DNA from: Puniceispirillum sp965657105
GTDB taxonomy: Bacteria; Pseudomonadota; Alphaproteobacteria; Puniceispirillales; Puniceispirillaceae
Assembly (NCBI RefSeq): GCF_965657105.1
Contig: NZ_CBFHNB010000053.1
Span: 1-16,296, forward strand
Direction: 5' to 3'
DNA length: 16,296 nucleotides
The translations under genes were made by a program, and so were the position numbers. Below the pieces are notes generated by a model. It was not told the origin of the DNA and made no database searches. It saw only the letters and a list, made by a program, of their open reading frames with translations. Below, in pieces: positions 6,847 through 15,462 of the stretch (its first letter is position 1; every line of letters begins with the position of its first letter).

Positions 6847-7680
6847 ATGCTGGAATTCTGGGGTAGATATAAACGCAACAAATCTGCTGTTTTCGGATTG
6901 GTTGTCATTATGTTGGTTGTTTTAATGGCGGGGTTTGCAGATTTACTATATGCGTTTGACCCGTTTCGCCTAGCTGGTAAGCCATTGTCGAGTCCGGGAA
7001 CAAACGGGTTCCTTCTTGGCAGCGACTCACTGGGCCGCGATGTGGCTGCGGGGATTGTCCATGGGGCAAAAACATCGCTGTTGATTGGTTTGGTGGCAAC
7101 GATGGTTGCGGTGTTCATTGGCGTTCTGTTTGGCGCGTTTTCTGGATATTATGGCGGTCGTTTGGATGACTTGCTGATGCGCGTTACCGAAATTTTTCAA
7201 ACCATTCCTTCATTCATTTTTGCCATTCTGCTTGTCGCGATTATGAAGCCATCGATTGTCAGTATTGTGATTGCAATCGCTGTAGTGTCATGGCCCGGTG
7301 TGGCGCGACTTGTCAGAGGTGAATTTATGGCTCTGAAAAACCGGGAATTTGTGCAAGCATGCCATACGCTGGGTATGAATGATCTTAGGATCATGATGCG
7401 TGAAATCCTACCAAATTGTCTTAGTCCAATTATCGTGGTTGGGTCATTGATGGTGGCAACAGCTATCCTGATTGAAAGTGGCCTTGCTTTTTTAGGGCTT
7501 GGTGATCCTAACATTATGAGTTGGGGATTCCAGATTGGGGCGGGGCGTACCATGCTTCGGTCAGCATGGTGGGTTTGCACGTTCCCAGGCATTGCTATTC
7601 TTATTACAGTGCTAGCGATCAACCTTGTTGGTGAAGGTTTGAATGATGCGTTAAATCCGCGGTTGAGAGAAAGAAATTGA
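6847..7680 (+). CDS. Peptide-type ABC transporter permease, DppC-like
   Basis: This 277-residue inner-membrane permease is the partner of the DppB-like protein. The N-terminal OppC-type helix is FGLVVIMLVVLMAGFADLLY. The periplasmic motif LLGSDSLGRDVAAGIVHGAK is diagnostic, and about five more helices follow. The EAA loop is CHTLGMNDLRIMMREILPNC, and the end is NLVGEGLNDALNPRLRE. ATG at 6847 is chosen because TTGAGG (6832-6837) upstream provides a ribosome binding site at nine bases; an in-frame TTG at 6832 would lie on that site. The stop TGA overlaps the TTG start of the ATPase gene (TTGA, 7677-7680), indicating tight coupling. Confidence 0.95.
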   Translation: MLEFWGRYKRNKSAVFGLVVIMLVVLMAGFADLLYAFDPFRLAGKPLSSPGTNGFLLGSDSLGRDVAAGIVHGAKTSLLIGLVATMVAVFIGVLFGAFSGYYGGRLDDLLMRVTEIFQTIPSFIFAILLVAIMKPSIVSIVIAIAVVSWPGVARLVRGEFMALKNREFVQACHTLGMNDLRIMMREILPNCLSPIIVVGSLMVATAILIESGLAFLGLGDPNIMSWGFQIGAGRTMLRSAWWVCTFPGIAILITVLAINLVGEGLNDALNPRLRERN

Positions 7681-9380
7681 AAAACAAACTTCTGGATATT
7701 AATGATCTTTTCATCCAGTTACCTGCGGGTGCTGATCGTGCATATGCTGTGCAAAAGGTCGATCTTGATTTGGCTCAGGGTGAGACCCTCTGCGTGGTAG
7801 GTGAAAGTGGGTCGGGAAAGTCGCTAACGGCGCGGGCTGTTATGGGATTACTGCCCGCGCCACATGTGCAGGTTTCAAACGGTCAAATCAATTTTAATGG
7901 TGAGGATATTACCAAAGTCAGCTATGATCGGTTACGAGAAATCCGAGGCAGTGAAATATCGATGATATTTCAGGAACCCATGACAGCGCTTAATCCGGTG
8001 ATGTCTATTGGGGCTCAAATTGATGAAATTTTCCGCTATCATGTCGATATGCCTAGCGCTGAACGTTCAAAAAAGGCGATTGCGCTTTTGGAAGATGTGA
8101 ATCTTCCTGATCCTGCGCATATTATGAATGCCTATCCACATGAATTGTCTGGTGGGCAACGACAACGTGCGATGATTGCTATGGCGCTTGCGCTTAAGCC
8201 TAAAATTCTGATCGCTGACGAACCGACAACAGCACTCGATGTCACGACGCAAGCACAAATTCTGAAACTGATCCGTGACATGCAGAAAGCCAACGATACG
8301 GGCGTGCTTTTCATTACGCATGATTTCGGTGTGGTGGCTGATATTGCCGATCGTGTTGCCGTGATGCAACATGGTCTTGTTGTTGAAAGTGGGACAGTGC
8401 AACAAGTGCTGAATAACCCGACTCATCCCTATACACAGGCCCTTATTGATGCGGTTCCGAGCCTGTCTCCACGAAAGGCACGAAAACGGTCAGAGTCTCA
8501 GGTTCTGACGGCAAGGGATGTGTGCAAGACATTCGGTGGTGGTCGTGGGCTTTTTGGGTTTGGGGCAGCAACACGTGAAGTTAAGGCGGTCAAGAATGTG
8601 ACCCTTGATCTTTATAAGGGCGAAACACTCGGTATTGTTGGTGAAAGTGGGTCAGGCAAGTCGACATTGGCACGCTGTATCATCCGTCTGATGGATACCG
8701 ACTCAGGTGAAATCAGCATTGAAGGCACGCAGATAAATGCTCTCAACCGTGCAGAGATGCGTTTATGGCGCAACAAAATTCAGATGGTGTTTCAAGATCC
8801 CTTTGCATCGTTAAATCCGCGTATCAAGGTTGGTGATATCATCGCTCAGGGGCCGGTAACGCAAGGCATAAGTAAAATAGAAGCCGATAAAAGGGCGCGT
8901 GAACTTATTTCAATCGTCGGTCTTGATGAACGTGCTTTTGATCGTTATCCGCATGAATTTTCGGGTGGTCAGCGTCAGCGGATTGGCATTGCGCGCTCTT
9001 TAGCTCTAAAACCGGAAATTTTGATTGCTGATGAACCTGTGTCAGCTCTTGATGTGTCTATTCAGGCACAAATCCTTGACCTTTTGGAAGAGATCAGAGA
9101 CCAGATGAATCTGTCTATGATTTTTATTACCCATGATTTACGGGTTGCAGCACAGGTATGCGACAGGCTGGCGGTGATGCGCTATGGCGAAGTTGTTGAA
9201 ACAGGTGCAACAGCAGATGTTTTTGCTAATCCGCAACATGAATATACGCGCGATCTTTTGGCTGCTGTGCCTGGTAAAGATTGGAAAAGTGGCTCTAAAC
9301 CAACGAAAGCTGTTTCAAAGAATAGGGCTACAGCCAAAAAAACTACCGCCAAAAAGAAGGTTGCCGCCAAACGTTCCTGA
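7677..9380 (+). CDS. Fused two-domain peptide-type ABC ATPase (DppD-DppF-like) with Lys/Ala-rich tail
   Basis: This 567-residue cytoplasmic ATPase carries both nucleotide-binding domains for the permease pair. Domain 1 has Walker A GESGSGKS (42-49), signature LSGGQRQR (157-164), Walker B ILIADEPTTALD and switch histidine ITHDFG. Domain 2 has Walker A GESGSGKS (322-329), signature FSGGQRQR (428-435), Walker B ILIADEPVSALD and ITHDLR. Both sites look competent. The Oligo_HPY-type segments NPTHPYTQALIDAVPS and NPQHEYTRDLLAAVPG end the two halves. Residues about 537-567 form an unusual basic tail of Lys, Ala, Thr and Ser repeats (ATAKKTTAKKKVAAKRS) resembling histone-H1-like tails. The start is TTG overlapping the previous stop; no better ATG exists before Walker A. 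Fusion of the two ATPases is known in related importers such as YejF and GsiA. Confidence 0.95.
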   Translation: MKNKLLDINDLFIQLPAGADRAYAVQKVDLDLAQGETLCVVGESGSGKSLTARAVMGLLPAPHVQVSNGQINFNGEDITKVSYDRLREIRGSEISMIFQEPMTALNPVMSIGAQIDEIFRYHVDMPSAERSKKAIALLEDVNLPDPAHIMNAYPHELSGGQRQRAMIAMALALKPKILIADEPTTALDVTTQAQILKLIRDMQKANDTGVLFITHDFGVVADIADRVAVMQHGLVVESGTVQQVLNNPTHPYTQALIDAVPSLSPRKARKRSESQVLTARDVCKTFGGGRGLFGFGAATREVKAVKNVTLDLYKGETLGIVGESGSGKSTLARCIIRLMDTDSGEISIEGTQINALNRAEMRLWRNKIQMVFQDPFASLNPRIKVGDIIAQGPVTQGISKIEADKRARELISIVGLDERAFDRYPHEFSGGQRQRIGIARSLALKPEILIADEPVSALDVSIQAQILDLLEEIRDQMNLSMIFITHDLRVAAQVCDRLAVMRYGEVVETGATADVFANPQHEYTRDLLAAVPGKDWKSGSKPTKAVSKNRATAKKTTAKKKVAAKRS

Positions 9381-9407
9381 TCGTGCAATTTATAGCAGGA
9401 GACCTGT

Positions 9408-10790
9408 ATGACTAATCTGTTTGGCACTATTGAAAGCCTGTCAGCGGCCTATGCAAAGCAACAAATAAAGCCATCGAAGGTGGTTGATGCCCATTTGCAG
9501 GCGATTGAAAAACATAATGCGCATCTTGATGCCTATCAAACCGTATTTTTTGACCTGGCGATGCAAGCGGCCGAGGCGGCAGACAAGGCGTTTATGTCAG
9601 GCTATCGGATTGGGCCATTTCATGGCATTCCCTTTGCGTTAAAAGATATTTACGACCTTGAAGGCCATATATGCACGAATGGGTCAATGGCGCTAAAAGA
9701 TCGTGTGTCACCGAAATCAGGCACTGTGGTAAGGCGCTTAATTGCCGCTGGTGGCATTGTTCTTGGTAAAAGCAAAACGGTCGAGTCAGCTTTTGGGGGC
9801 TGGGGTACTAACCAGAAAATGAGAACACCGTGGAATCCCTGGGATTTGAAAAACCATCGTATCCCTGGTGGTTCGTCTTCAGGCTCGGGTGTCGCAACTG
9901 CAGCTGGGCTGGCGGTTTGCAGCATCGGGTCGGATACAGGCGGTTCGGTAAGGTTGCCAGCGGCCTATTGCGGTATCACAGGTCTGAAAGTAACTGAAGG
10001 TCAATTACCATGTGATGGTATCGCCCCGTTGGCACAAACACTTGATTCACCTGGTCCAATGACCCAGACAGTTACCGATGCTGTGATGCTATATGAAATC
10101 ATGCTGGGTCGGGAAGGCGGCGCTATTGACGATGATATGCGTGTCCATAATGGGCTTTATCAGATGGTGGGTAAAGGTGTGCGTGGCTTAAAGTTAGGGC
10201 AGATGGCACAGTCGGAACGCGAGAATTGCACGGCTGATATTCTGGCAGGTTACGATCAGGCAGTAGAAGCACTGCAACGCCTAGGGGCGGATATAGAGGT
10301 GTTCACATCACCATTTGACTATGCCAGCCTTGCTGATGATAATGGCGCCATTACCGCGGTTGAGGCCTATAACAATCATGGGCATCTATATGAAGATAAA
10401 GCCGCGCCAATGGATGAGGATGTTCGTACACGTATACTGACGGGCAAGACGTATCTGGCGCATGATTATGTGCGCATGCTGGAAACCCGCCGCCAACGTT
10501 GTGTTGAATTTAACGAAGCCATCAGCGGCTTTGATGCCATATTGACGCCATCAATGACAAGTACAGCACCCATCATTACCGATGTAGATCAATCCATCTC
10601 ACCAGGCCATTTCACGCGCCCGTTTAATTATCTGGCGATGTGTGGATTGAGTGTGCCGACAGGACTGGCTAGTGATGGTATGCCGCATAGCTTGCAAATT
10701 ATTGCTAGAGCGCATGATGAAGCCATGGCGATACGCATTGGTGCAGCTATAGAGTCAGTGACCCCGTCAATCGGCCGTCCCCCGCTTTAA
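9408..10790 (+). CDS. Amidase-signature family hydrolase
   Basis: This 460-residue serine amidase hydrolyses amide bonds, releasing ammonia or an amine. The Ser-cisSer-Lys triad is visible: K79 in IPFALKDIYD, the bridging serine within IPGGSSSGSG (156-158), and nucleophile S180 in GSDTGGSVRLPAAYCG. The conserved GPMTQTVTDAVML stretch follows. There is no signal peptide, so it acts in the cytoplasm. The start is well supported by AGGAGA (9397-9402) at five bases. It lies 27 bp after the ATPase gene on the same strand, so it is probably co-transcribed and may act on the imported compound. It resembles GatA in fold but is not adjacent to gatC or gatB and lacks close GatA sequence features, so a catabolic amidase is more likely. 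It ends 19 bp from the convergent dimethylformamidase-like gene. Substrate unknown. Confidence 0.92.
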   Translation: MTNLFGTIESLSAAYAKQQIKPSKVVDAHLQAIEKHNAHLDAYQTVFFDLAMQAAEAADKAFMSGYRIGPFHGIPFALKDIYDLEGHICTNGSMALKDRVSPKSGTVVRRLIAAGGIVLGKSKTVESAFGGWGTNQKMRTPWNPWDLKNHRIPGGSSSGSGVATAAGLAVCSIGSDTGGSVRLPAAYCGITGLKVTEGQLPCDGIAPLAQTLDSPGPMTQTVTDAVMLYEIMLGREGGAIDDDMRVHNGLYQMVGKGVRGLKLGQMAQSERENCTADILAGYDQAVEALQRLGADIEVFTSPFDYASLADDNGAITAVEAYNNHGHLYEDKAAPMDEDVRTRILTGKTYLAHDYVRMLETRRQRCVEFNEAISGFDAILTPSMTSTAPIITDVDQSISPGHFTRPFNYLAMCGLSVPTGLASDGMPHSLQIIARAHDEAMAIRIGAAIESVTPSIGRPPL

Positions 10791-10809
10791 AGCAGTTTAT
10801 ATGACTATG

Positions 10810-12933
10810 CTATCGAATGCCGGTAAAGCGATCTATGACGTTGCGAAGCAGTCTAGATACGTTGTTATCAAAATTATTCCAAGGCAAGCTGCCGCAAAAG
10901 GTTATTGAGCCAACGGAAAACACTTGTCCACCAGATGGCGTTTTGAAATAGACCATATCAGCGCGCTTGGCTTCGCTTTCACTGCCGCCTGATAGATTTG
11001 TCAAATGTGTTAATTGCTCTTCTGGCACCAGCATGAATGTATCGCGTGTATCATAGGATTGCGCTAGTATTGTTATGTCCTGACCTTCATCCAACTTTGA
11101 GTCGATGCGATCAAGTTCAAACCCAGCCGCGCCGTTGCCGCTAAAGCCAAAATCGCCAATTGGTCCATCATCAATGCCATCAAAAACCCAGTCAAAGGCG
11201 CTGTCATCACAAACACGTTTATAGGGCATGCCCTCGAAAATACCTTGTGCTGTAAAGCCGATACCAACAAGTTTTTGCGGGGGACGTCCATTTCGACGCC
11301 ATAACCCGCCATATGAGCCATCAAAACCATTATAATATTCTCCAGGCTCAGATGCCCACGCACGCAGTCCATCTTCTGCGCGTCGAATTTCAAGCAGATC
11401 AGGGTCTTCCATATGACGGACAATACGCCAGTAAAAGCCGTTACCACCAAGATAGATTAGCGCGCCACCCGCATCGCGGTAGGCTGTCAACGCATCAAGC
11501 ATATTACTTGTATGATATTCTGGATGTGTGCCTGTCGTCACCGCGTCATAACCCGCAATAGCTGCAAGGCCTTCACGGTCAATTTCATCATCAGTGACGA
11601 TATCATAGTCAATATTCTGATTATGAAGCCAAGCGATCAAATGGCTGTCAGCCTGAAAATGGCGCAGACCAGAACAATTAGCGGCGCCAAAGGTTATATA
11701 GCCTGGGCGTAAATTGAAAAGTGGACGTTTATGAGACGCATGGCAGATACCCGCACCATCACTATGGTTGTTATAGGTTGATAAGCCATATTGTGGAAAG
11801 GCTGCTGGATTATGCGGATAGGCACCCCACTCTTTTATGCGTTCCTGCCATGCTGGCACATAATCTGGCCGCGCGTGATTCCCGTAGATGGCATAGGTAA
11901 ATGTTGAAACAAGAACGCACAATTTAGCTCGGCGAATGCCCTTGGGCGGACACACGAAAAACGGCATGGCATCCTCATGGTCGCCGCAGGTAATGCGCAT
12001 CACATAAATGCCAGATGGCATGTCATCGGGGATCGTAAATGAAAAGCTGGTTTCCCAGTCAAAGTCATAAATATCATCATCATGGAAATGGATAGCCGCA
12101 TAATGATCGGGCTTATGACGCCAATTCAATTCACTTGCGTCCCATTTACTACCACATACCGCACGAGTTGGCGCGTTAACCAGAGTTAATGCATGGCCGC
12201 TGTCAAGGTGCGCCAAGGCACTAGGCACTTTCAGACTGTTCATGTTTGTGGCCAAATTCCAGCTGGCAATGGCTATGTTATCGGCACTAATTGATGGCGC
12301 TTCGATTCTGCCGTTGAAAAACTGGCTTGGCCCTTCTGCGCCTATCATGGCGGCAAGACATACAAGACCATCAAATTCCATTATATCCGATGCCTTGTTA
12401 GATTGCAGCGTTACGGTTTCACTATTATCATTATCAAGCCGCATGACGCACAGGCTAAGCTCACCATTCGCCTGAATATCTAGGGTTATCATATACCATT
12501 TATGCAAACTTAAAGCTGTCTTGCCGGTGATTTTGTCTTGTTGTGTTATGAAACTCACAAGGCCATTAGCGTCAAGATCAAGTCGGGTTTCTCCAATCGA
12601 TAGAATGGTCTGACTATCGGCTGTCAATAAGGTTGGAAACACCGAAACAGATATCTGAATATTATCCTCGGCATGGCACTGTAATGGAACAGTGGTTTTG
12701 GCATAGGAGCCAGGCTGAAAGGATTGGTTTACGGCAGTAAATTGTTGCGGCGTAAAGAGATCATCACAGCTCGTTTCGACAATGCCCATACCAGCTGGAT
12801 TGGCATCTGCACATATTGAACGCAAAAGCCGGGCTTTGATGGGGGCATCTAACTGGCTGGACACCTTAAAATTTATAGTATCACCAGGTCGTCCTGACAA
12901 TTTGTCAGTATAGCCAATCAGATCAACAATCAT
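10810..12933 (-). CDS. N,N-dimethylformamidase large (beta) subunit-like protein
   Basis: This 707-residue protein resembles DmfA2, the large subunit of the iron-dependent amidohydrolase that splits dimethylformamide into dimethylamine and formate. The N-terminal ~85 residues (DLIGYTDKLSGRPGDTINFKVS) form a beta-domain. Residues about 90-260 look like a LamG/concanavalin-type domain (LHKWYMITLDIQANGELSLCVM). From about 270 onward runs the catalytic C-terminal domain, with YAIYGNHARPDY, TGTHPEYHTSNMLDAL, YLGGNGFYWR, GEYYNGFDGSYGGLWRR and a C-terminal SVGSITFCGSLP. Tyr and Glu residues in HPEYH and GEYY are candidates for the Tyr/Tyr/Glu iron site known in the enzyme; I have not assigned them individually. 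AGGAAG lies upstream of the ATG. No small subunit gene (dmfA1) is present nearby. It follows the M20 hydrolase on the same strand after 120 bp. The true substrate may be another amide, since environmental homologues are mostly uncharacterised. Confidence 0.85.
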   Translation of the reverse strand: MIVDLIGYTDKLSGRPGDTINFKVSSQLDAPIKARLLRSICADANPAGMGIVETSCDDLFTPQQFTAVNQSFQPGSYAKTTVPLQCHAEDNIQISVSVFPTLLTADSQTILSIGETRLDLDANGLVSFITQQDKITGKTALSLHKWYMITLDIQANGELSLCVMRLDNDNSETVTLQSNKASDIMEFDGLVCLAAMIGAEGPSQFFNGRIEAPSISADNIAIASWNLATNMNSLKVPSALAHLDSGHALTLVNAPTRAVCGSKWDASELNWRHKPDHYAAIHFHDDDIYDFDWETSFSFTIPDDMPSGIYVMRITCGDHEDAMPFFVCPPKGIRRAKLCVLVSTFTYAIYGNHARPDYVPAWQERIKEWGAYPHNPAAFPQYGLSTYNNHSDGAGICHASHKRPLFNLRPGYITFGAANCSGLRHFQADSHLIAWLHNQNIDYDIVTDDEIDREGLAAIAGYDAVTTGTHPEYHTSNMLDALTAYRDAGGALIYLGGNGFYWRIVRHMEDPDLLEIRRAEDGLRAWASEPGEYYNGFDGSYGGLWRRNGRPPQKLVGIGFTAQGIFEGMPYKRVCDDSAFDWVFDGIDDGPIGDFGFSGNGAAGFELDRIDSKLDEGQDITILAQSYDTRDTFMLVPEEQLTHLTNLSGGSESEAKRADMVYFKTPSGGQVFSVGSITFCGSLPWNNFDNNVSRLLRNVIDRFTGIR

Positions 12934-13053
12934 GTATACTTCCTCGCTAAAGTCGTCTCGCTGTAAAATTTATAACAGATATTGCTTATGAATTGATCAT
13001 ATTAACTATGCTTTTGATACCAAGCTATATGAATGGTTTGTCAGGTTTTATAT

Positions 13054-14331
13054 CTAATCATCGATGATGCCCGCTGTTTCGAGCACAGCATGAAACAGAA
13101 CATCAGTTCCGGCCGCTGCCCACTCTTTGCTTATTTCCTCTGCTTCATTATGTGATAAGCCATCAACACATGGACACATAACCATAGCGGTTGGTGCCAC
13201 ACGGTTTATAAGACAGGCGTCATGACCAGCGCCGGAAACAATATCGCGATGTGAATAACCAAGCCGTTCAGCGGCGCGGCGCACGGCAGACACACAGCCT
13301 TCGTCAAATGTAACAGGATCAAATTGCCCTACCTGTTCAATCTCCATCGTCAGACCAATTTCATCGATAATGTTCTGGGCACCTTTTCGCAGGCGCTGTT
13401 CCATATCATCAATGACGTCTTGTGTTGGATGGCGAAAATCGATTGTGAATACGACCTTGCCTGGAATGATGTTGCGAGAGTTAGGATAAACATCGCAATG
13501 CCCTACCGCGCCGACGGCTAGCGGCGCGTGCGACCACGCAATTTCATCAACCAACTGTGTTATCCGAGCCATGCCCAGACCGGCATTGACCCTATTTTTC
13601 ATTGGTGTTGAACCGGTATGTGATGATTTGCCTGTCAATGTCACCTGAAGCCATTTTAATCCCTGGCCATGGGTAACGACACCAACATCTATATTTTCAT
13701 CTTCAAGAATGGGGCCTTGTTCGATGTGAAGTTCAAAGAAAGCCGCCATTTTACGGGCACCGACATCCTCGTCGCCTAACCAGCCAATTCGGGCAAGCTC
13801 GTCGCCTACGGTTTTGCCGTCTGCATCTTCGCGATCATAGACCCATTCCGTCGAATACATACCGGCGAACACGCTGGATGACATCATGGGCGGTGAAAAG
13901 CGGGCGCCTTCTTCATTTGTCCAGTTTACAACCTCAATCGGATGTTTGGTTTTAATGCCTGTATCATTCAGGGTGCGGATGATTTCCAATCCTGCGAGGA
14001 CACCAAGAACACCGTCATATTTGCCGCCAGTGGGTTGGGTGTCGAGATGGCTGCCAATCATTACAGGAGGTAATGTTGGGTCAGTGCCGTCCCGATGGGC
14101 GAACATATTCCCCAATTTATCCAGCCCCATAGTCATGCCTTCAGCTTCGCACCATTGCTGAAACACGCGGCGACCCTCAGCATCTTCATCGGTCAGTGTC
14201 TGGCGATTATTGCCACCGGCAACACCAGGGCCAATCTTGGCCATGTCCATTAGCGAATCCCAAAGACGATCACTATTGATCCGAAGGTTTTTTCCGCGCA
14301 TGTCTAGTGCTGATATATTGGCGTCGGTCAT
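13054..14331 (-). CDS. M20-family Zn hydrolase: N-carbamoyl-L-amino acid hydrolase / beta-ureidopropionase / allantoate amidohydrolase type
   Basis: This 425-residue cytoplasmic metal-dependent amidohydrolase belongs to the hydantoinase/carbamoylase group (AmaB-like). The two-metal site is complete: H95 in IGSHLDTQ, D106 in GGKYDGVLGVLAG, E140/E141 in WTNEEGARF, H202 in FELHIEQGPILE and H394 in GLSHNEAE. Substrate and dimer-interface motifs include GQGLKWLQVTLTGKSSHTGSTP (around H238), the YPNSRNIIPG asparagine and FTIDFRHP arginine. The ATG at 14329-14331 is preceded by a GAGG ribosome binding site (14338-14341, minus strand). Members remove a carbamoyl group as CO2 and NH3, or act on allantoate; the sequence alone does not separate these. 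It is transcribed toward the dimethylformamidase-like gene, so the two may share a transcript, although the 120-bp gap allows a second promoter. No dihydropyrimidinase or hydantoinase gene is present in the window. Confidence 0.92.
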   Translation of the reverse strand: MTDANISALDMRGKNLRINSDRLWDSLMDMAKIGPGVAGGNNRQTLTDEDAEGRRVFQQWCEAEGMTMGLDKLGNMFAHRDGTDPTLPPVMIGSHLDTQPTGGKYDGVLGVLAGLEIIRTLNDTGIKTKHPIEVVNWTNEEGARFSPPMMSSSVFAGMYSTEWVYDREDADGKTVGDELARIGWLGDEDVGARKMAAFFELHIEQGPILEDENIDVGVVTHGQGLKWLQVTLTGKSSHTGSTPMKNRVNAGLGMARITQLVDEIAWSHAPLAVGAVGHCDVYPNSRNIIPGKVVFTIDFRHPTQDVIDDMEQRLRKGAQNIIDEIGLTMEIEQVGQFDPVTFDEGCVSAVRRAAERLGYSHRDIVSGAGHDACLINRVAPTAMVMCPCVDGLSHNEAEEISKEWAAAGTDVLFHAVLETAGIIDD

Positions 14332-14433
14332 CGTTATCCTCGAAGGTTTGAAATATATGTTTACGTCACTTTATTTGTTAATGCTAAACCCGATCATGGG
14401 CAAACCCAACATAATGTTTATAGTTAATAGATA

Positions 14434-14480
14434 TTGATGCTGATCTGCAAATCCGTTTTATTAATTATTGCTGATGCAAT
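14434..14480 (+). promoter_or_regulatory. Candidate yaaA promoter and adjoining palindrome
   Basis: TTGATG (14434-14439) and TTTATT (14457-14462) are 17 bases apart, each matching consensus at four positions. Immediately after lies a perfect dyad ATTGC-TGAT-GCAAT (14467-14480) at the expected transcription start, where a repressor could bind. The start codon is about 57 bases further on. Both elements are inferred from pattern only. Confidence 0.3.
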
Positions 14481-14536
14481 TCTGGACGTTTAGCTCATTG
14501 CACGTTAATTTAGCATTATCTTGAGAGGAGAGTGCA

Positions 14537-15298
14537 ATGCTTGTTGTGGTTTCACCAGCAAAAAAATTAGATATGCAGCCTGTGGATGGGGTGGTGCCGA
14601 CCGAACCAGTTTTTGCCCGCCATGCAGATGACCTAGCTGCTGTGGCTCGTGAGCTAAGCTTGCAAGATCTGCAAAGCCTGATGGGACTGAGCACGAACCT
14701 AGCGCAATTAAACGCTGACCGTTTTGCTGCTTTTGGAAGTCAAGACAAGAAGCCTGCTGCCTTGGCTTTTGCCGGTGATACGTATCAGGGGCTAGAGGCA
14801 GCATCGCTTGATTCTGATGAGATGGCATGGGCACAGCATCATTTGCGTATATTATCTGGTTTGTATGGAATTTTACGGCCGCTTGACGCGATTGAGCCTT
14901 ATCGTCTGGAAATGGGAAGCCGATTAAAAACATCACAAGGTTCATCGCTTTACGATTATTGGGGGCATCAGATATCCGAGGCTCTAAATGCTCAGGGCAC
15001 CGCGACACAATCCCAGATTTTGGTTAATTGTGCGTCGCAGGAATATTTTGGCGCTGTCGATTTATCGGCGCTTAAGCTTCGGGTGATCACGCCCGTATTT
15101 AAGGAATATAAGGCAGGCAAAGCCAAGATTGTCAGCTTTTTTGCAAAAAAGGCGCGTGGGGCAATGGCGCGCTATATCATTCAGAACCGGTTAACACAGA
15201 CTGATGACTTAAAGGGTTTCAATAGCGGTGGCTATAGTTATCAACCGGATCAATCAGATGCACAAAAATGGGTTTTCTTGCGCGATTATCCTAGTTAA
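14537..15298 (+). CDS. yaaA: Peroxide stress protein YaaA (DUF328 family)
   Basis: This 253-residue cytoplasmic protein is close to the 258 residues of E. coli YaaA. In E. coli the protein is induced by hydrogen peroxide and limits damage by lowering free iron; its biochemical activity is still poorly defined. Family motifs are all present: VVSPAKKLD at the N-terminus, FAGDTYQGL (78-86), RILSGLYGILRPLDAIEPYR (104-123), then LEMG, LVNCASQEYF, FKEYKAGKAKIVSFFAKKAR, and FNSGGYSY near the end. The start is marked by a strong GAGAGGAGAG ribosome binding site (14523-14532). It diverges from the M20 hydrolase across a 205-bp spacer and converges with the TSUP gene downstream. The frame is intact. 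Confidence 0.95.
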   Translation: MLVVVSPAKKLDMQPVDGVVPTEPVFARHADDLAAVARELSLQDLQSLMGLSTNLAQLNADRFAAFGSQDKKPAALAFAGDTYQGLEAASLDSDEMAWAQHHLRILSGLYGILRPLDAIEPYRLEMGSRLKTSQGSSLYDYWGHQISEALNAQGTATQSQILVNCASQEYFGAVDLSALKLRVITPVFKEYKAGKAKIVSFFAKKARGAMARYIIQNRLTQTDDLKGFNSGGYSYQPDQSDAQKWVFLRDYPS

Positions 15299-15333
15299 TA
15301 CGGTTTGCGAATAGCAGGTAATGCGTCGCAATC

Positions 15334-15371
15334 AAAACAGTGCTAGGCAATAACATTGGATCTGCTGTTTT
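15334..15371. terminator. Weak candidate bidirectional terminator between yaaA and the TSUP gene
   Basis: AAAACAG (15334-15340) and CTGTTTT (15365-15371) are complementary and lie in the 164-bp spacer between two convergent genes. A- and T-rich flanks would serve as tails in both directions. The loop of 24 bases is long and the stem short, so this is a weak candidate. Confidence 0.3.
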
Positions 15372-15462
15372 AATTTTATATCGGTATATGAACTGGCACT
15401 TTATCACCCACACATTCGTCGGGGTATATTGCTAATGAATTGAACATAACCAACGTGCAAAA

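Noticed and set aside
9408..10790. Amidase as GatA, the partner of gatB
   Set aside because: It shares only the general amidase signature, is 8 kb from gatB, and sits in a transporter operon without gatC.
14505..15008. 167-codon open frame on the minus strand
   Set aside because: It is a shadow of yaaA, whose full set of motifs lies on the plus strand.
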